DNA of 64,000 bases from Streptomyces sp. NBC_01446 (GCF_026340095.1 NZ_JAPEPO010000002.1:372001-436000), one strand, 5' to 3'. Numbered from the stretch's first letter, positions 1-9,001 are shown. The notes: generated by a model not told the origin, from the letters alone. Numbers and translations: made by a program.

Positions 1-1206
1 ATCAAGGCTGCCCTCGGCGGCCCACCCTGCGTGCCGTCCATGCCCGCACCACCTGCGGTTTCCGTGCCGGCATCGCCTCCCCCCGACGCCCCGACGGCTG
101 TGGTGGCGACTCCGATCCCTGACCTGGAACGGACCCTGCGCCCCAACGGCCTGGGCACGGCGGGCCTGCGCCTGATCCCGCGGGAGCAGCTGCCGACGCC
201 TTCCAAACCGTCGTCAGCCACGGCAGGAGGCAGGCCGATCCCGGGCCTCTACCACCACCAGGTGGCTGAGCCCGACCCGGTGCGAGTCGAAGAGGTAAGC
301 CAAAGAATCAAGTCCTGGGCGTTGGACGAAGTGTCCCTGTATCCCGAGGACTGGGAGGAGCAGTTCGACGGCTTCTCCGTGGGCCGCTACATGGTCGGCT
401 GCCATCCGGACGCACCCACCATCGACCACCTGATGATCGCCACACGCCTGATGGTGGCCGAGAACGCGGTGGACGACTGCTACTGCGAGGACCACGGGGG
501 CTCGCCCGTCGGCCTCGGCGAACGCCTTCTGCTGGCACACACCGCACTCGACCCCGTGTACACGACGGAGGAGTACCAGGCGCCATGGGCGAAGTCGCTC
601 CATGCGGACGCGCCTCGGCGCGCCTACCGCTCCGCCATGGGCTACTTCGGCCAAGCCGCCAGCGCCTCCCAGACCGATCGATACCGGCATGACATGGCCC
701 GGCTTCACCTGGGGTACCTCGCCGAAGCAGCCTGGGCCCAGACGGACCACGTACCCGAGGTGTGGGAGTACCTCGCGATGCGCCAGTTCAACAACTTCCG
801 CCCCTGCCCGACCATCACCGACACCGTCGGCGGCTACGAACTGCCGGCGGACCTGCATGCCCAGAGCGCCATGCAGAAGGTCATCGCACTCGCGGGAAAC
901 GCGACGACCATCGTGAACGACCTGTACTCGTACACCAAGGAACTCGACGCTCCCGGCCGGCACCTGAACCTGCCCGTCGTGATCGCCGAACGTGAGGGCC
1001 TCTCCGAGCGGGACGCCTATCTGAAGTCGGTCGACGTCCACAACGACCTCATGCGCGACTTCGAGAGCAACGCCGCGGCCCTGGCCGCCGATTGCCCCGT
1101 CCCGACCGTGCAGCGCTTCCTGCGAGGCGTTGCCGCCTGGGTCGACGGAAACCACCACTGGCACCAGACCAACACCTATCGCTACAGCCTGCCCGACTTC
1201 TGGTAG
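1..1206 (+). CDS. 2-methylisoborneol synthase (terpene cyclase), 5' end probably outside window
   Basis: Class I terpene cyclase that turns 2-methylgeranyl diphosphate into 2-methylisoborneol, the musty odorant of Streptomyces. About 390 residues are visible. They include a proline-rich N-terminus, the acidic metal-binding motif DDCYCEDHGG near residue 148 and the NSE-type motif NDLYSYTKE near residue 292. Family members are usually about 440 residues and the frame is open to the left edge, so the GTG at 31 and ATG at 40 are probably internal and the true start lies upstream. The methyltransferase gene that makes its substrate starts 5 bases after the stop, the standard two-gene operon. In related genomes a cyclic-nucleotide-binding regulator gene lies upstream, which would be outside this window. 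Confidence 0.93.
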   Translation: MKAALGGPPCVPSMPAPPAVSVPASPPPDAPTAVVATPIPDLERTLRPNGLGTAGLRLIPREQLPTPSKPSSATAGGRPIPGLYHHQVAEPDPVRVEEVSQRIKSWALDEVSLYPEDWEEQFDGFSVGRYMVGCHPDAPTIDHLMIATRLMVAENAVDDCYCEDHGGSPVGLGERLLLAHTALDPVYTTEEYQAPWAKSLHADAPRRAYRSAMGYFGQAASASQTDRYRHDMARLHLGYLAEAAWAQTDHVPEVWEYLAMRQFNNFRPCPTITDTVGGYELPADLHAQSAMQKVIALAGNATTIVNDLYSYTKELDAPGRHLNLPVVIAEREGLSERDAYLKSVDVHNDLMRDFESNAAALAADCPVPTVQRFLRGVAAWVDGNHHWHQTNTYRYSLPDFW

Positions 1207-1211
1207 GAAGA

Positions 1212-2114
1212 ATGGACTCATCTGTGACCAGCACGACCAGCACCGAACTCACCACCACCGACGCCGCTCCGCTCATCCCCGGCCCGGCGACTCCCTACCA
1301 GGGGGACATCGCCCGCTACTGGGACGGCGAAGCCAGGCCCGTGAACCTGCGTCTCGGCGATGTCGACGGTCTCTACCACCATCACTACGGCATCGGGGAC
1401 GTCGACCACTCTTCACTCGGCGACACCGAAGACAGCGAGAGCGAGAAGAAGTTGATCGCCGAGCTCCACCGGCTGGAGTCGGCGCAGGCCGATTTCCTCC
1501 TGGGGCACCTCGGCGACATCGGGAGTGACGACACCCTGGTGGACGCCGGCTGCGGGCGCGGCGGGTCGATGGTGATGGCGCACCAACGCTTCGGATGCAA
1601 GGTCGAAGGTGTCACGCTGTCGGCCAAGCAGGCCGACTTCGCCAACCGGCGCGCCCACGAACTCCGCATCCAGGACCACGTACGCGCCCGCGTCTGCAAC
1701 ATGCTCTCCACGCCCTTCGAGACCGGGCAGGCCGCGGCCTCATGGAACAACGAGTCGAGCATGTACGTCGACCTGCAGGACCTCTTCGCGGAACACTCCC
1801 GCATCCTGGAGGTCGGCGGTCGCTACGTGACCATCACCGGCTGCTGGAACCCGCGGTACGGCCAGCCTTCGAGGTGGGTCTCCCAGATCAACGCGCACTT
1901 CGAGTGCAACATCCACTCGCGCCGGGAGTACCTGCGTGCCATGGCCGACAATCGCCTGGTGCCCCAGGCCGTCGTCGACCTCACCCCCGCCACTCTGCCC
2001 TACTGGGAGCTACGAGCAACGTCTTCACTGGTCACGGGTATTGAGGACGCGTTCATCAACTCCTACAAGGACGGCTCCTTCCAGTACCTCCTCATCGCCG
2101 CCGACCGAGTCTGA
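1212..2114 (+). CDS. Geranyl diphosphate 2-C-methyltransferase
   Basis: SAM-dependent enzyme of 300 residues that methylates C2 of geranyl diphosphate, giving the C11 precursor for 2-methylisoborneol. The SAM-binding glycine motif VDAGCGRGGS lies in the first half, followed by a typical Rossmann methyltransferase fold. The ATG at 1212 is chosen because a GGAAG ribosome site sits just before it and the upstream extension of the frame would run into the synthase gene. It is cotranscribed with the synthase, 5 bases apart, and ends before a strong hairpin terminator. Identification rests on both sequence character and operon partner. Confidence 0.93.
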   Translation: MDSSVTSTTSTELTTTDAAPLIPGPATPYQGDIARYWDGEARPVNLRLGDVDGLYHHHYGIGDVDHSSLGDTEDSESEKKLIAELHRLESAQADFLLGHLGDIGSDDTLVDAGCGRGGSMVMAHQRFGCKVEGVTLSAKQADFANRRAHELRIQDHVRARVCNMLSTPFETGQAAASWNNESSMYVDLQDLFAEHSRILEVGGRYVTITGCWNPRYGQPSRWVSQINAHFECNIHSRREYLRAMADNRLVPQAVVDLTPATLPYWELRATSSLVTGIEDAFINSYKDGSFQYLLIAADRV

Positions 2115-2126
2115 CCTCCTGCTGCC

Positions 2127-2160
2127 GGGAGGGCCTGTCCCTGACGGAACGGGCCCTCCC
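2127..2160 (+). terminator. Rho-independent-type hairpin after the 2-MIB operon
   Basis: Perfect 9-bp inverted repeat GGGAGGGCC / GGCCCTCCC with a 16-base loop, beginning 12 bases after the methyltransferase stop codon. There is no U-tract, as is usual in Streptomyces. Confidence 0.75.
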
Positions 2161-2204
2161 TATGGACTGTTCCTCGGATCTCCTTACGTGAGTGGGGTGT
2201 TGGG

Positions 2205-2700
2205 GGCAGGCTGGTTGTACGGGCGGTGGCTTCTGACGAATGCGGAGTGGGATCGACTGGAGTCGATTCTGCTGCGTGGTGGTACGCGCTGGGGCCGGTG
2301 GAATGATCACCGGCGTTCGATCAACGGGGCGCTCTACCGGGTGCGGACGGGGGTCCGTTGGCGGGATCTGCCGGAGCGGTTCGGGCCGTAAGAGACGATC
2401 CATAAACGCCCTCGTCGGTGGACTGCGGACGGGACAAGGGAGATGCTGCTGTCGAAGGTCCCGGCCGCCGAGGACGCTCAGGGCCGGATCGACTGGGGCG
2501 TCTCGGTGGGCTCAACAGCGGTGAGGGCTCGGCTCACCAGCACGCCGTCGGCGCAAGGGGAAGGCTCACCACCAGAATCCACCTGGCCGCCGACGGACGA
2601 TGTCGACCCCTCGCCCTCGTACTGACTCCCGGCCACTACGGCGACGGCCCCCAGGTCGAGCGAGTCCTGGAGCGGGGCTCCGTGCCTCAGGGTGTCATGC
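2205..2700 (+). pseudogene. IS5-family transposase relic (frameshifted, truncated)
   Basis: The first frame reads LTNAEWDRLESILL, then the N-terminal region with RRSINGALYRVRTGVRWRDLPERFGP, typical of the short IS5-group transposases of Streptomyces. It hits a stop near 2390. Later parts continue in two other frames: RWTADGTREMLLSKVPAAEDAQGRIDW near 2416-2500, and HLAADGRCRPLALVLTPG followed by HYGDGPQVERVLERG near 2595-2690. Similarity stops near 2690 and the C-terminal half is absent. Several indels and the truncation show a dead copy. Terminal repeats were not identified. Confidence 0.7.
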
Positions 2701-2836
2701 CCACCCTCACTCTGGCGACGTCACGGAGCCGCCCGCCACGTTCCCTCGTGGCGGACGGCTCGCGCAGTGAGCGTTCAGAGATCAAGTTCGGTGGCGGCAA
2801 CGTAGTGTCTTGGGCCGCTAGACGACACCGGCCGGG

Positions 2837-2915
2837 GCCGGCGACGGGATTCGAACCCGCGTTTCTCTCTTGACAGGAGAAGTAGCCGCAACCTGCGCAC
2901 CTGAACGACGCTCAC
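2837..2915 (-). tRNA. tRNA-like relic, Asp(GUC)-like anticodon arm (not canonical)
   Basis: On the minus strand a T-arm of normal form (GCGGG-TTCGAAT-CCCGT, 2860-2844) is preceded by an anticodon arm TTCTC-CTGTCAA-GAGAG (2881-2865) with anticodon GUC. The 5' half is abnormal. The acceptor pairs only partly, and about 25 bases lie where the 17-base D-arm region should be. It is therefore more likely a decayed tRNA, or a tRNA 3' half left by an integration event, than a working tRNA. Confidence 0.35.
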
Positions 2916-2958
2916 TGTAGTCAGGGAGAACGGCTGGCGGCACTTGATTTACGCGCCT

Positions 2959-4011
2959 CTACTCGCTTCCAAGAGAGGGCAGTTGTTTGGCGAGTTCCTC
3001 CCGGCGCCATCGGCTGGGTGTCTGGTGGTGCCAGCGGTGGAAGGCGCGGGTGAAGTTGCCCTGACTGCTGTAGCCGAGCATGCCCGCGATGTCCGACATG
3101 GGGAGGTCGGTGGCGCTGAGCAGTTGGCCCGCGAGGTCGCGCCGTGTGTCGTCGAGGAGGGTCTCGAAGGTGACGCCGTGGCGGGCGAGGCGTCGGTTGA
3201 GGGTGTAGCGGTGGACGTTGAAGAGCTGTGCGACGTGTTCCACGCTGCAGGTGCCGGTGGCGAGAAGGTTCTGGATCGTGCGGCGTACCTGGGCGACGAG
3301 GTCGTGCCCACCTCGGCTCTGCAGCTCGGCCAGGTGGTCGCGCAGGAATGACTCCAACTTCAGGTCGGCGCCCGCACGTTGCTGTGACAGGATCTCTTCG
3401 GGGAACCAGACTTCGTGGCGGGGCTGGTCGAACAGGACGGTGGCGCGGAAGAACCGCCGGTAGGGGCCGCTCTGGGTGGGTTCGTGGTGTGCGATGCGGA
3501 CGGAGGCCGGGCGCCACGTGCGGCCCAGGACCATCTCGAGGATCTTCACGTTGGCGACGAGGTAGGCCGTGAGGATCTGGTCGCTGCCCGGGAAGGCGCC
3601 GCCGGCTACAGCGAGGGTGATCACGGCGTAGCCGTCCTCGACGGTGAGCGTGGCGGCGAGTCCGGGGTACCACAGGGGGCTGAACCGCAGGAGCGCATCG
3701 ATCGCGTCGCGCACCGAATGGGCGTTGAGGACCAGAAAGCGCAGGGGGCCGGCGTTGTCCAGGGTCGCCCGCTGCCCGAGGAGCAGTCCGAGGTGGTCGC
3801 AGCCTGTGGCGGCCCCGGCCGCCTCCAGGACGCGGCCGTGCAGCGTCATGGGCAGTGGATGCAGCGGCCGGCTGAACGACTGCTGGGTGATGCCGAAGGA
3901 CTCCAGCAACTCCCATGGGTCCTGGCCGAGTTCGCGCATGATCGCCGGCAGCGCCGACAGTGCGCCGACGGGGATCGATGCCTGTCGGAGATCCTTCGCG
4001 GCCTTGGCCAT
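2959..4011 (-). CDS. AraC-family transcriptional regulator (OruR/arabinose-binding N-domain type)
   Basis: This 350-residue protein has an N-terminal ligand-binding domain of the arabinose-binding type (roughly residues 20-200, including GLLLGQRATLDNAGPL and the VLNAHSVRDAI region). A C-terminal AraC double helix-turn-helix follows (about 240-345, with SVEHVAQLFNVHRYTLNRRLARHG and MLGYSSQGNFTRAFHRW). It is transcribed away from the adjacent catabolic operon, with 194 bases between the two start codons. That position makes it the likely activator of the operon in response to the operon substrate. The ligand is not evident from sequence. Confidence 0.9.
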   Translation of the reverse strand: MAKAAKDLRQASIPVGALSALPAIMRELGQDPWELLESFGITQQSFSRPLHPLPMTLHGRVLEAAGAATGCDHLGLLLGQRATLDNAGPLRFLVLNAHSVRDAIDALLRFSPLWYPGLAATLTVEDGYAVITLAVAGGAFPGSDQILTAYLVANVKILEMVLGRTWRPASVRIAHHEPTQSGPYRRFFRATVLFDQPRHEVWFPEEILSQQRAGADLKLESFLRDHLAELQSRGGHDLVAQVRRTIQNLLATGTCSVEHVAQLFNVHRYTLNRRLARHGVTFETLLDDTRRDLAGQLLSATDLPMSDIAGMLGYSSQGNFTRAFHRWHHQTPSRWRREELAKQLPSLGSE

Positions 4012-4205
4012 CGTCCGCCTTCACTCGGGTTGTCGGATACGTGTACGGACCGCGGCACGGGCACGCATACGGAGCTGTGACGTAAAGATAAATTCCAGTG
4101 ACGAAATGCTCAATATGGCGGACGTGGTTCCTCCTACGGTGAGCGGGCGCCGCCGCAGACGGCCCGGGGCGACCGCCCCGCCTCTCCGTAGTGAGGAGCA
4201 CTCCC

Positions 4206-5261
4206 ATGCACTTCCTCGACGACAGCCTCTACCCCGAGAACCAGGAAAAGCTGGTGATCCAGGCCGCCCCCTACGGGCCTCAGTGGACTCCCAGTGACTC
4301 GGACGACATCCCGATCAGCATGGACGAGCAGGTCCAGAAGGCGGTGGACTGCTGGAACGCCGGGGCGACCGTGCTGCACGTGCACGTCCGCGAGTCGAAT
4401 GGCAAGGGGTCGAAGCGGCTCAGCATGTTCAACGAGCTCCTGGCGCGGCTGCGCCAGGCAGTGCCGGACATGGTCCTGCAGGTCGGTGGTTCGATCTCGT
4501 TCGCCCCGGAGAGCGAGGGGGATGCGGCCGAGTGGCTGGACTACGACACCCGCCACATGCTCGCCGACCTGTCCCCCGCGCCCGACCAGGTCACGATCGC
4601 CATCGGCACCAGTCAGATGAACATCGTCGAGCTGCTCGACGAGTCCGACGTCGCCGGGACGATCCTGGAGAAGCCCGAGTACGTCAAGGCGTACAGCGAG
4701 ATGGTCTCCGACGCCCGGCCGTCGTTCTACACGGAGCACCTCGAGCGGCTGGGCGCCGCGGGCATTCAGCCGCACTTCATGCTGGGCCACGTCCACCAGC
4801 TCGAGTCGGTGGAGCGGCTGATCCGCAAGGGTCTCTACAGCGGGCCGCTGATCCTCAACTACGTCGCCATCGGCGGCGGAGCCGCTGGTTTCAACCCGGC
4901 TGACCTGATGGAGTTCGTCCGGCGCACACCGGACGGCGCGGTGCTCACCATCGAGAGCGCCATGCGCGCGGTGCTCCCGCTCAACGCCATGGCCCTGGCC
5001 ATGGGCCTGCACGTGCGCGTCGGTATCGAGGACAACCTGTGGGGCCGCAAGGGCGAACGCATCACCACGGTCCAGCAGATCGAGCAGATCGTCCGCCTGT
5101 CGAACGAGCTCGGCCGGGACATCGCCAGTGGCGCCGAGGCCCACCGGATCTACCAGATCGGCGAGACGTACGGGACGGCCGAGGAGACGATCGCCCGGCT
5201 CGGCATGGCTCCCTCCCGGACGCCCGGACAGCGCGGATTCACCGTCCCCGGACGCGGCTGA
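4206..5261 (+). CDS. Beta-keto acid cleavage enzyme (BKACE, DUF849 family)
   Basis: 351 residues. Members condense a beta-keto acid with acetyl-CoA and cleave it to acetoacetate plus a new CoA ester, using a bound Zn ion. The zinc-site signature HVHVRE (His58, His60) and the later conserved VGIEDNLW block are both present. The N-terminal QAAPYGPQWTPSDSDDIPIS stretch differs from the usual TCAPTG form of lysine-pathway members, so the substrate is probably not 3-keto-5-aminohexanoate. The ATG at 4206 is preferred over a GTG at 4191 because a GAGGAG site precedes it by about 8 bases. The stop overlaps the next start by one base (TGATG), indicating translational coupling with the SDR. Confidence 0.87.
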   Translation: MHFLDDSLYPENQEKLVIQAAPYGPQWTPSDSDDIPISMDEQVQKAVDCWNAGATVLHVHVRESNGKGSKRLSMFNELLARLRQAVPDMVLQVGGSISFAPESEGDAAEWLDYDTRHMLADLSPAPDQVTIAIGTSQMNIVELLDESDVAGTILEKPEYVKAYSEMVSDARPSFYTEHLERLGAAGIQPHFMLGHVHQLESVERLIRKGLYSGPLILNYVAIGGGAAGFNPADLMEFVRRTPDGAVLTIESAMRAVLPLNAMALAMGLHVRVGIEDNLWGRKGERITTVQQIEQIVRLSNELGRDIASGAEAHRIYQIGETYGTAEETIARLGMAPSRTPGQRGFTVPGRG

Positions 5262-6094
5262 TGCCCGCCCACACGGACCTCTCGGGCAAGGTCGCCCTGG
5301 TCACCGGCGCTGGGCCCGGCCTCGGGCGGGCCTGCGCCGTTGACCTGGCCAGGGCCGGGGCGAGGGTCGCGGTGTGCGACATCGCCCCGGACGCCCTGGA
5401 GGCGACGGTCGCCGCGGTGCGCGCCGTGGGCGGGGCGTGCCTGGGCACGCTGCGCGACGTGAGCTCGAGTGCCGCGGTGGCGGAGATGTTCGCTGAGGTG
5501 CGCGACGTTCTCGGAAGCGTGGACATCCTGGTGAACAACGCCGCGCGGACGCCCAACCAGCCCGAGGACGAGGCGCGTCGCACCCGTCACTACACGTACA
5601 TGTCGACGCCGGAAGCACGGACCTCGCTGGAGTTCACCAGCCGGATCACCGACCGGGAGTGGCACCGCTACTGGGACGTCAACGTCCACGGTGTTTTCTA
5701 CTGCACGCGCGAGGCGCTCAGGATGATGGAGCCCCGCCGGACAGGGAAGATCATCAACGTGGCGTCCATCGCGGGACTTTCGGCGCGCAGTGCCCACAGC
5801 CCGCACTACAGCGCCACGAAGGGCGCCGTGATCGCCTTCACGCGGTCCGTCGCTGCGGAAGTCGCCGGAGCGAACATCTTCGTCAACGCGATCGCGCCCG
5901 GCGGCGTCGCGACACCGGAGTTCAACGCCTACCTCGACGCCGTCGGCGAACAGGCACGTGCCCGGCTGTGGCAGAACTGCCCGCTCGGCCGCTTCGGAAC
6001 GCCTGAGGAGTACGCGTCCCTCGTCACCTACCTGGCGGGCGACCACTATCTGGTCGGCCAGGTCATCAGCCCCAACGGAGGCTCGGTCGTCTGA
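5261..6094 (+). CDS. SDR-family NAD(P)-dependent oxidoreductase of the BKACE operon
   Basis: 277-residue classical short-chain dehydrogenase. It shows the cofactor motif TGAGPGLG near residues 15-22, NNAA, and a catalytic Tyr/Lys in YSATK. About 25 extra residues (RRTRHYTYMSTPEARTSLEF) lie between the NNAA motif and the following helix, longer than in most SDRs. By inference it oxidises a beta-hydroxy acid to the beta-keto acid consumed by the upstream-encoded cleavage enzyme, with which it is translationally coupled. The exact substrate is unknown. Confidence 0.88.
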   Translation: MPAHTDLSGKVALVTGAGPGLGRACAVDLARAGARVAVCDIAPDALEATVAAVRAVGGACLGTLRDVSSSAAVAEMFAEVRDVLGSVDILVNNAARTPNQPEDEARRTRHYTYMSTPEARTSLEFTSRITDREWHRYWDVNVHGVFYCTREALRMMEPRRTGKIINVASIAGLSARSAHSPHYSATKGAVIAFTRSVAAEVAGANIFVNAIAPGGVATPEFNAYLDAVGEQARARLWQNCPLGRFGTPEEYASLVTYLAGDHYLVGQVISPNGGSVV

Positions 6095-6119
6095 CCGCGC
6101 CCGCCCCCGGAGGAACACC

Positions 6120-6794
6120 ATGACCACATCTTCCCGGCCCGACGCCGGAGCACCTGCGGCCGTCAGCGAGCCGGAGCCGGCCTCACCCGCGCCAGACGAG
6201 ATCCTCGGCGCCAAACTCGCCGCGCTGATACGCCTCAAGCTCGATGTCTCGGTGACCCACCTGTACTCCCGCGGAGTGCGCCGGCACATGCGTGCCGCAC
6301 TACGGGCCGGGGCCACCCGCGACGAGGTCCTGGCAGTCGTCAAGTTGTCCACGGTCATCGGCATCCACGCGCTCGCCGTCGGCATGCCCATCCTCAACCA
6401 GGAGCTCGCCTACGCCCGCATGCCCGCCGAGCCCGCGATCTCCGCTCGCCCGACCCCGGTCTGCGACGCCCTGCGCCGCGACGGCAACTTCAACCCCGAC
6501 TGGGAGGCGATCCACGAGGCCGCCCCCGACTGGCTGGAGGGCTTCCTGGCCACCGGCCTGGGCATCTGGCGCGACGGTGTACTGCCGCCGCTGTGGATCG
6601 AGTTGCTGTGCATCGCCGGTGACGCCGCCCTCACCCACATGTACACACCCGGCACCCGCCGCCACATCCGCGCGGCGCTCGCCCTCGGCGCAGAACGGGA
6701 ACAGATCCGGGCCGTACTGGAGATCGTCGGCCGCCAGAGCCGGGACGCCTACGAGGCGTCACTGCCCGTCCTCGACGACGTGTGCGCCCTCTGA
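6120..6794 (+). CDS. Tandem AhpD-like / carboxymuconolactone decarboxylase-fold protein
   Basis: 224 residues containing two similar halves. Each has an arginine/histidine-rich helix (THLYSRGVRRHMRAALRAGAT near 45 and THMYTPGTRRHIRAALALGAE near 178), as in tandem carboxymuconolactone decarboxylase-like proteins. The CxxC redox pair of true AhpD is absent, so a lyase or isomerase role is more likely than peroxidase support. A GGAGG ribosome site precedes the ATG by about 6 bases. It sits third in the operon, 25 bases after the SDR. Function in the pathway is not established. Confidence 0.8.
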   Translation: MTTSSRPDAGAPAAVSEPEPASPAPDEILGAKLAALIRLKLDVSVTHLYSRGVRRHMRAALRAGATRDEVLAVVKLSTVIGIHALAVGMPILNQELAYARMPAEPAISARPTPVCDALRRDGNFNPDWEAIHEAAPDWLEGFLATGLGIWRDGVLPPLWIELLCIAGDAALTHMYTPGTRRHIRAALALGAEREQIRAVLEIVGRQSRDAYEASLPVLDDVCAL

Positions 6795-6824
6795 CCTGCA
6801 CTTTGCCCTTCAAGGAGATCCCTC

Positions 6825-8288
6825 ATGTCCGCTCCCGCCGCGGGCTGCGCCCCGGGCCTCATGGGCGCACGCCTGGAAAGACTCCCGCTGTCTCGATGGC
6901 ACAGAACCATCGTGGTCCTCCTGGCGGGAGCGCTCGTCTTCGAGTACATGGACCTGTACTCCTTCGCGTTCACCGCCCCCGCGCTGATGAAGCACGAAGG
7001 GTTCACCGTCCACGACGTCGCGTCGATCACCGGGGCGACCGGCATCGGCACACTCGTCGGGGCCGGTACCGGGGGCTGGCTGGCCAACCGCTTCGGCCGC
7101 AGACCCGTGCTGCTCGCCTGCGTGGTCACGTACTCCCTGTGCTCACTGCTCAACGCCGTGGTAGCCGACCCGACCGGCTTCCTCGTCCTGCGCTTCGCGA
7201 CCGCCGTCGGATTCCAGGGCATGAACGTGGTCACCGTCGTCCTGCTCACCGAACTCATGCCCGCCCCTGTCCGGGGCCGCGCCCTGGCCTGGGCCGTCGC
7301 CTGCGGCGGAGCCGGACCGGTACTGATGGCCTGGCTCGGCTTCCTCGTCGTACCCCGCGTCGACTGGGGATGGCGCGTGCTCTACGTCGTCGGGGCCCTG
7401 GCGCTCGCCTTGTTCGTCGTCATCCTGCGCCGGCTGCCCGAGTCCCCCCGCTGGCTGGAATCGGTGGGCGACCACGAGCGTGCCGAAGTCACCATGCGTG
7501 CGATAGAGGAGCAGATCGTCCGCCAGGGACGGCCCCTGCCACCGATCGAGGCCGAACCGGCGCGCCCGCATGTCGCCGCCGACACGGGAACGGGCGTGCT
7601 CGCGCTCATCCGGGCCGGGTACGTCCGCCCGTTCTCCGTCACCTCGGTCATCTGGACCCTGGGAATCGTCGCCTACTTCGGCTTCAACTACTGGGTGTCC
7701 ACGCTGCTCGCACTGCGCGGCTACGACCTGGAACAGACCACGTTGTACACGGCGATCATCGTGACGGCCGGTGTGCTCGGCCCGCTGGCCGCCACCTCCT
7801 TCGCGGACCGCTGGCAGCGCAAGCACATCCTCGTAGGCGTCGGAGCCTGCCTGAGCGTCCTGGCCCTGCTGTCCACCCTCGCGGACTCCACGGTGACCAC
7901 CATCGCTCTGGCCTGTCTGTTGTCCTTCGGCTTCCAGCTGGCGGTGCCTCCGACCTCGACCTACGCCAGCGAGGTCCTGCCCACCCGATTCCGCTCGACC
8001 GGACTGGGTTGGGCCACGTCCTTCGCCCGCATCGCCAACGTCGTTGCGGCACAGGTCATTTCGGCCCTGCTCCTTGCTTTCGGAACCGACTCGGTCTTCT
8101 ACCTCGTCGCCGCGCTGGAAGCCGCCTTCGCCCTGGTGGTCGGCCTCTTCGGCATCCGGACACGCGAGTTGACACTGGAGGACGTCAGCTCGTCCGAAGC
8201 AGCCACCGCACCGGCACGGGCGGACTCACCGCCGCCCGTGAAGGTCGGAGTGCAGCCGGCCGACCGCCCCTCCACCGAGGGGGCGTGA
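6825..8288 (+). CDS. MFS transporter, metabolite:H+ symporter type
   Basis: 487-residue transporter with about 12 hydrophobic segments. The MFS loop motif GGWLANRFGRRP lies after TM2 and the RLPESPRWLESVGD motif after TM6, as in sugar- and aromatic-acid-type symporters. An AAGGAGAT site lies 8 bases before the ATG. As the last gene of the BKACE operon it is the likely importer of the operon substrate. The C-terminus is hydrophilic and proline-rich. Confidence 0.88.
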   Translation: MSAPAAGCAPGLMGARLERLPLSRWHRTIVVLLAGALVFEYMDLYSFAFTAPALMKHEGFTVHDVASITGATGIGTLVGAGTGGWLANRFGRRPVLLACVVTYSLCSLLNAVVADPTGFLVLRFATAVGFQGMNVVTVVLLTELMPAPVRGRALAWAVACGGAGPVLMAWLGFLVVPRVDWGWRVLYVVGALALALFVVILRRLPESPRWLESVGDHERAEVTMRAIEEQIVRQGRPLPPIEAEPARPHVAADTGTGVLALIRAGYVRPFSVTSVIWTLGIVAYFGFNYWVSTLLALRGYDLEQTTLYTAIIVTAGVLGPLAATSFADRWQRKHILVGVGACLSVLALLSTLADSTVTTIALACLLSFGFQLAVPPTSTYASEVLPTRFRSTGLGWATSFARIANVVAAQVISALLLAFGTDSVFYLVAALEAAFALVVGLFGIRTRELTLEDVSSSEAATAPARADSPPPVKVGVQPADRPSTEGA

Positions 8289-8301
8289 CTCCACACAGAC
8301 G

Positions 8302-8343
8302 GAGGGGTGTGCCCGCAGACAGCGATCTGCGGGCACACCCCTC
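8302..8343. terminator. Perfect 18-bp hairpin, bidirectional terminator
   Basis: Half-sites GAGGGGTGTGCCCGCAGA and TCTGCGGGCACACCCCTC flank a 6-base loop and pair perfectly. The hairpin sits between the end of the MFS gene and the end of the convergent lamin-tail gene and can stop transcription from both sides. Confidence 0.85.
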
Positions 8344-8398
8344 AAGAGACTGGCAGGGAGGCGCGGACGGCTCGGCCCACGCTTCCCTTCACATCAGG

Positions 8399-9001
8399 TC
8401 AGCGCCGCCCACCGTGACCGTGACCACGGTGACCGTCGTCGTGGCGGGCGCGGTCACGGTAGTCGCGGCCGCCGTCACGGTAGTCGCGGTCGTGGCGGTA
8501 GTCGCGGCCGCCGTCACGGTCGTGGCGGTCACGATCGCGGTAGCTTCCCCAGGAGAAGGTGTCGACCCTCCAGTTGCGGTCATCGCGCAGGGTGGCCGTG
8601 TCGGAACGGTTGTCCCAGACGTGGTTACGCCGGTCCTGGTAGACGTCACGGTAGGTGTCGCGGCCGTAGCCCGTGTGCACGCGGACGGTGGCGCGGCCCC
8701 CCAGACGGTAGTGGTGGAAGGTGTAGGTGTGACCGTCCTCGCCCGACAGGGTCCACCCGTCGAGGTTCACCGCGTGGCGGGAGGTGTTGGTGACGTCGAC
8801 CCATTCGCCGTTCAGCGACCGGATGCCGCGGTTGTCCCAACCGGGAGCGTCGTACTGCACATCGCTGATCTCAACGAACTCGCGGTGCGGACGCGCCCCC
8901 GGGGCGGCGGAGGCCGACCCCGCGAAGGTCCCGACCAGCGCGCCGGCCGCCAGAACGGCGGCACCCGTACGACGGGCAGCGACAGACATGAAAGCGGACA
9001 T
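8399..9001 (-). CDS. Secreted lamin-tail-domain protein with Arg/Asp/Tyr-rich tail
   Basis: 200 residues. A signal peptide (arginines, then AAVLAAGALVGTFAGSASAAPG, cleavage near residue 32) is followed by a lamin tail domain (about 38-145, with EFVEISDVQYDAPG, NGEWVDVTNTS and LDGWTLSGEDGHTYTF). The last 50 residues are a low-complexity RD/YRD/GGRD tail encoded by imperfect DNA repeats. Such proteins are common exported proteins in Streptomyces; their role is not settled but the domain suggests surface binding. A second start at 8989 is possible. It stands alone, convergent with the catabolic operon. Confidence 0.85.
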   Translation of the reverse strand: MSAFMSVAARRTGAAVLAAGALVGTFAGSASAAPGARPHREFVEISDVQYDAPGWDNRGIRSLNGEWVDVTNTSRHAVNLDGWTLSGEDGHTYTFHHYRLGGRATVRVHTGYGRDTYRDVYQDRRNHVWDNRSDTATLRDDRNWRVDTFSWGSYRDRDRHDRDGGRDYRHDRDYRDGGRDYRDRARHDDGHRGHGHGGRR

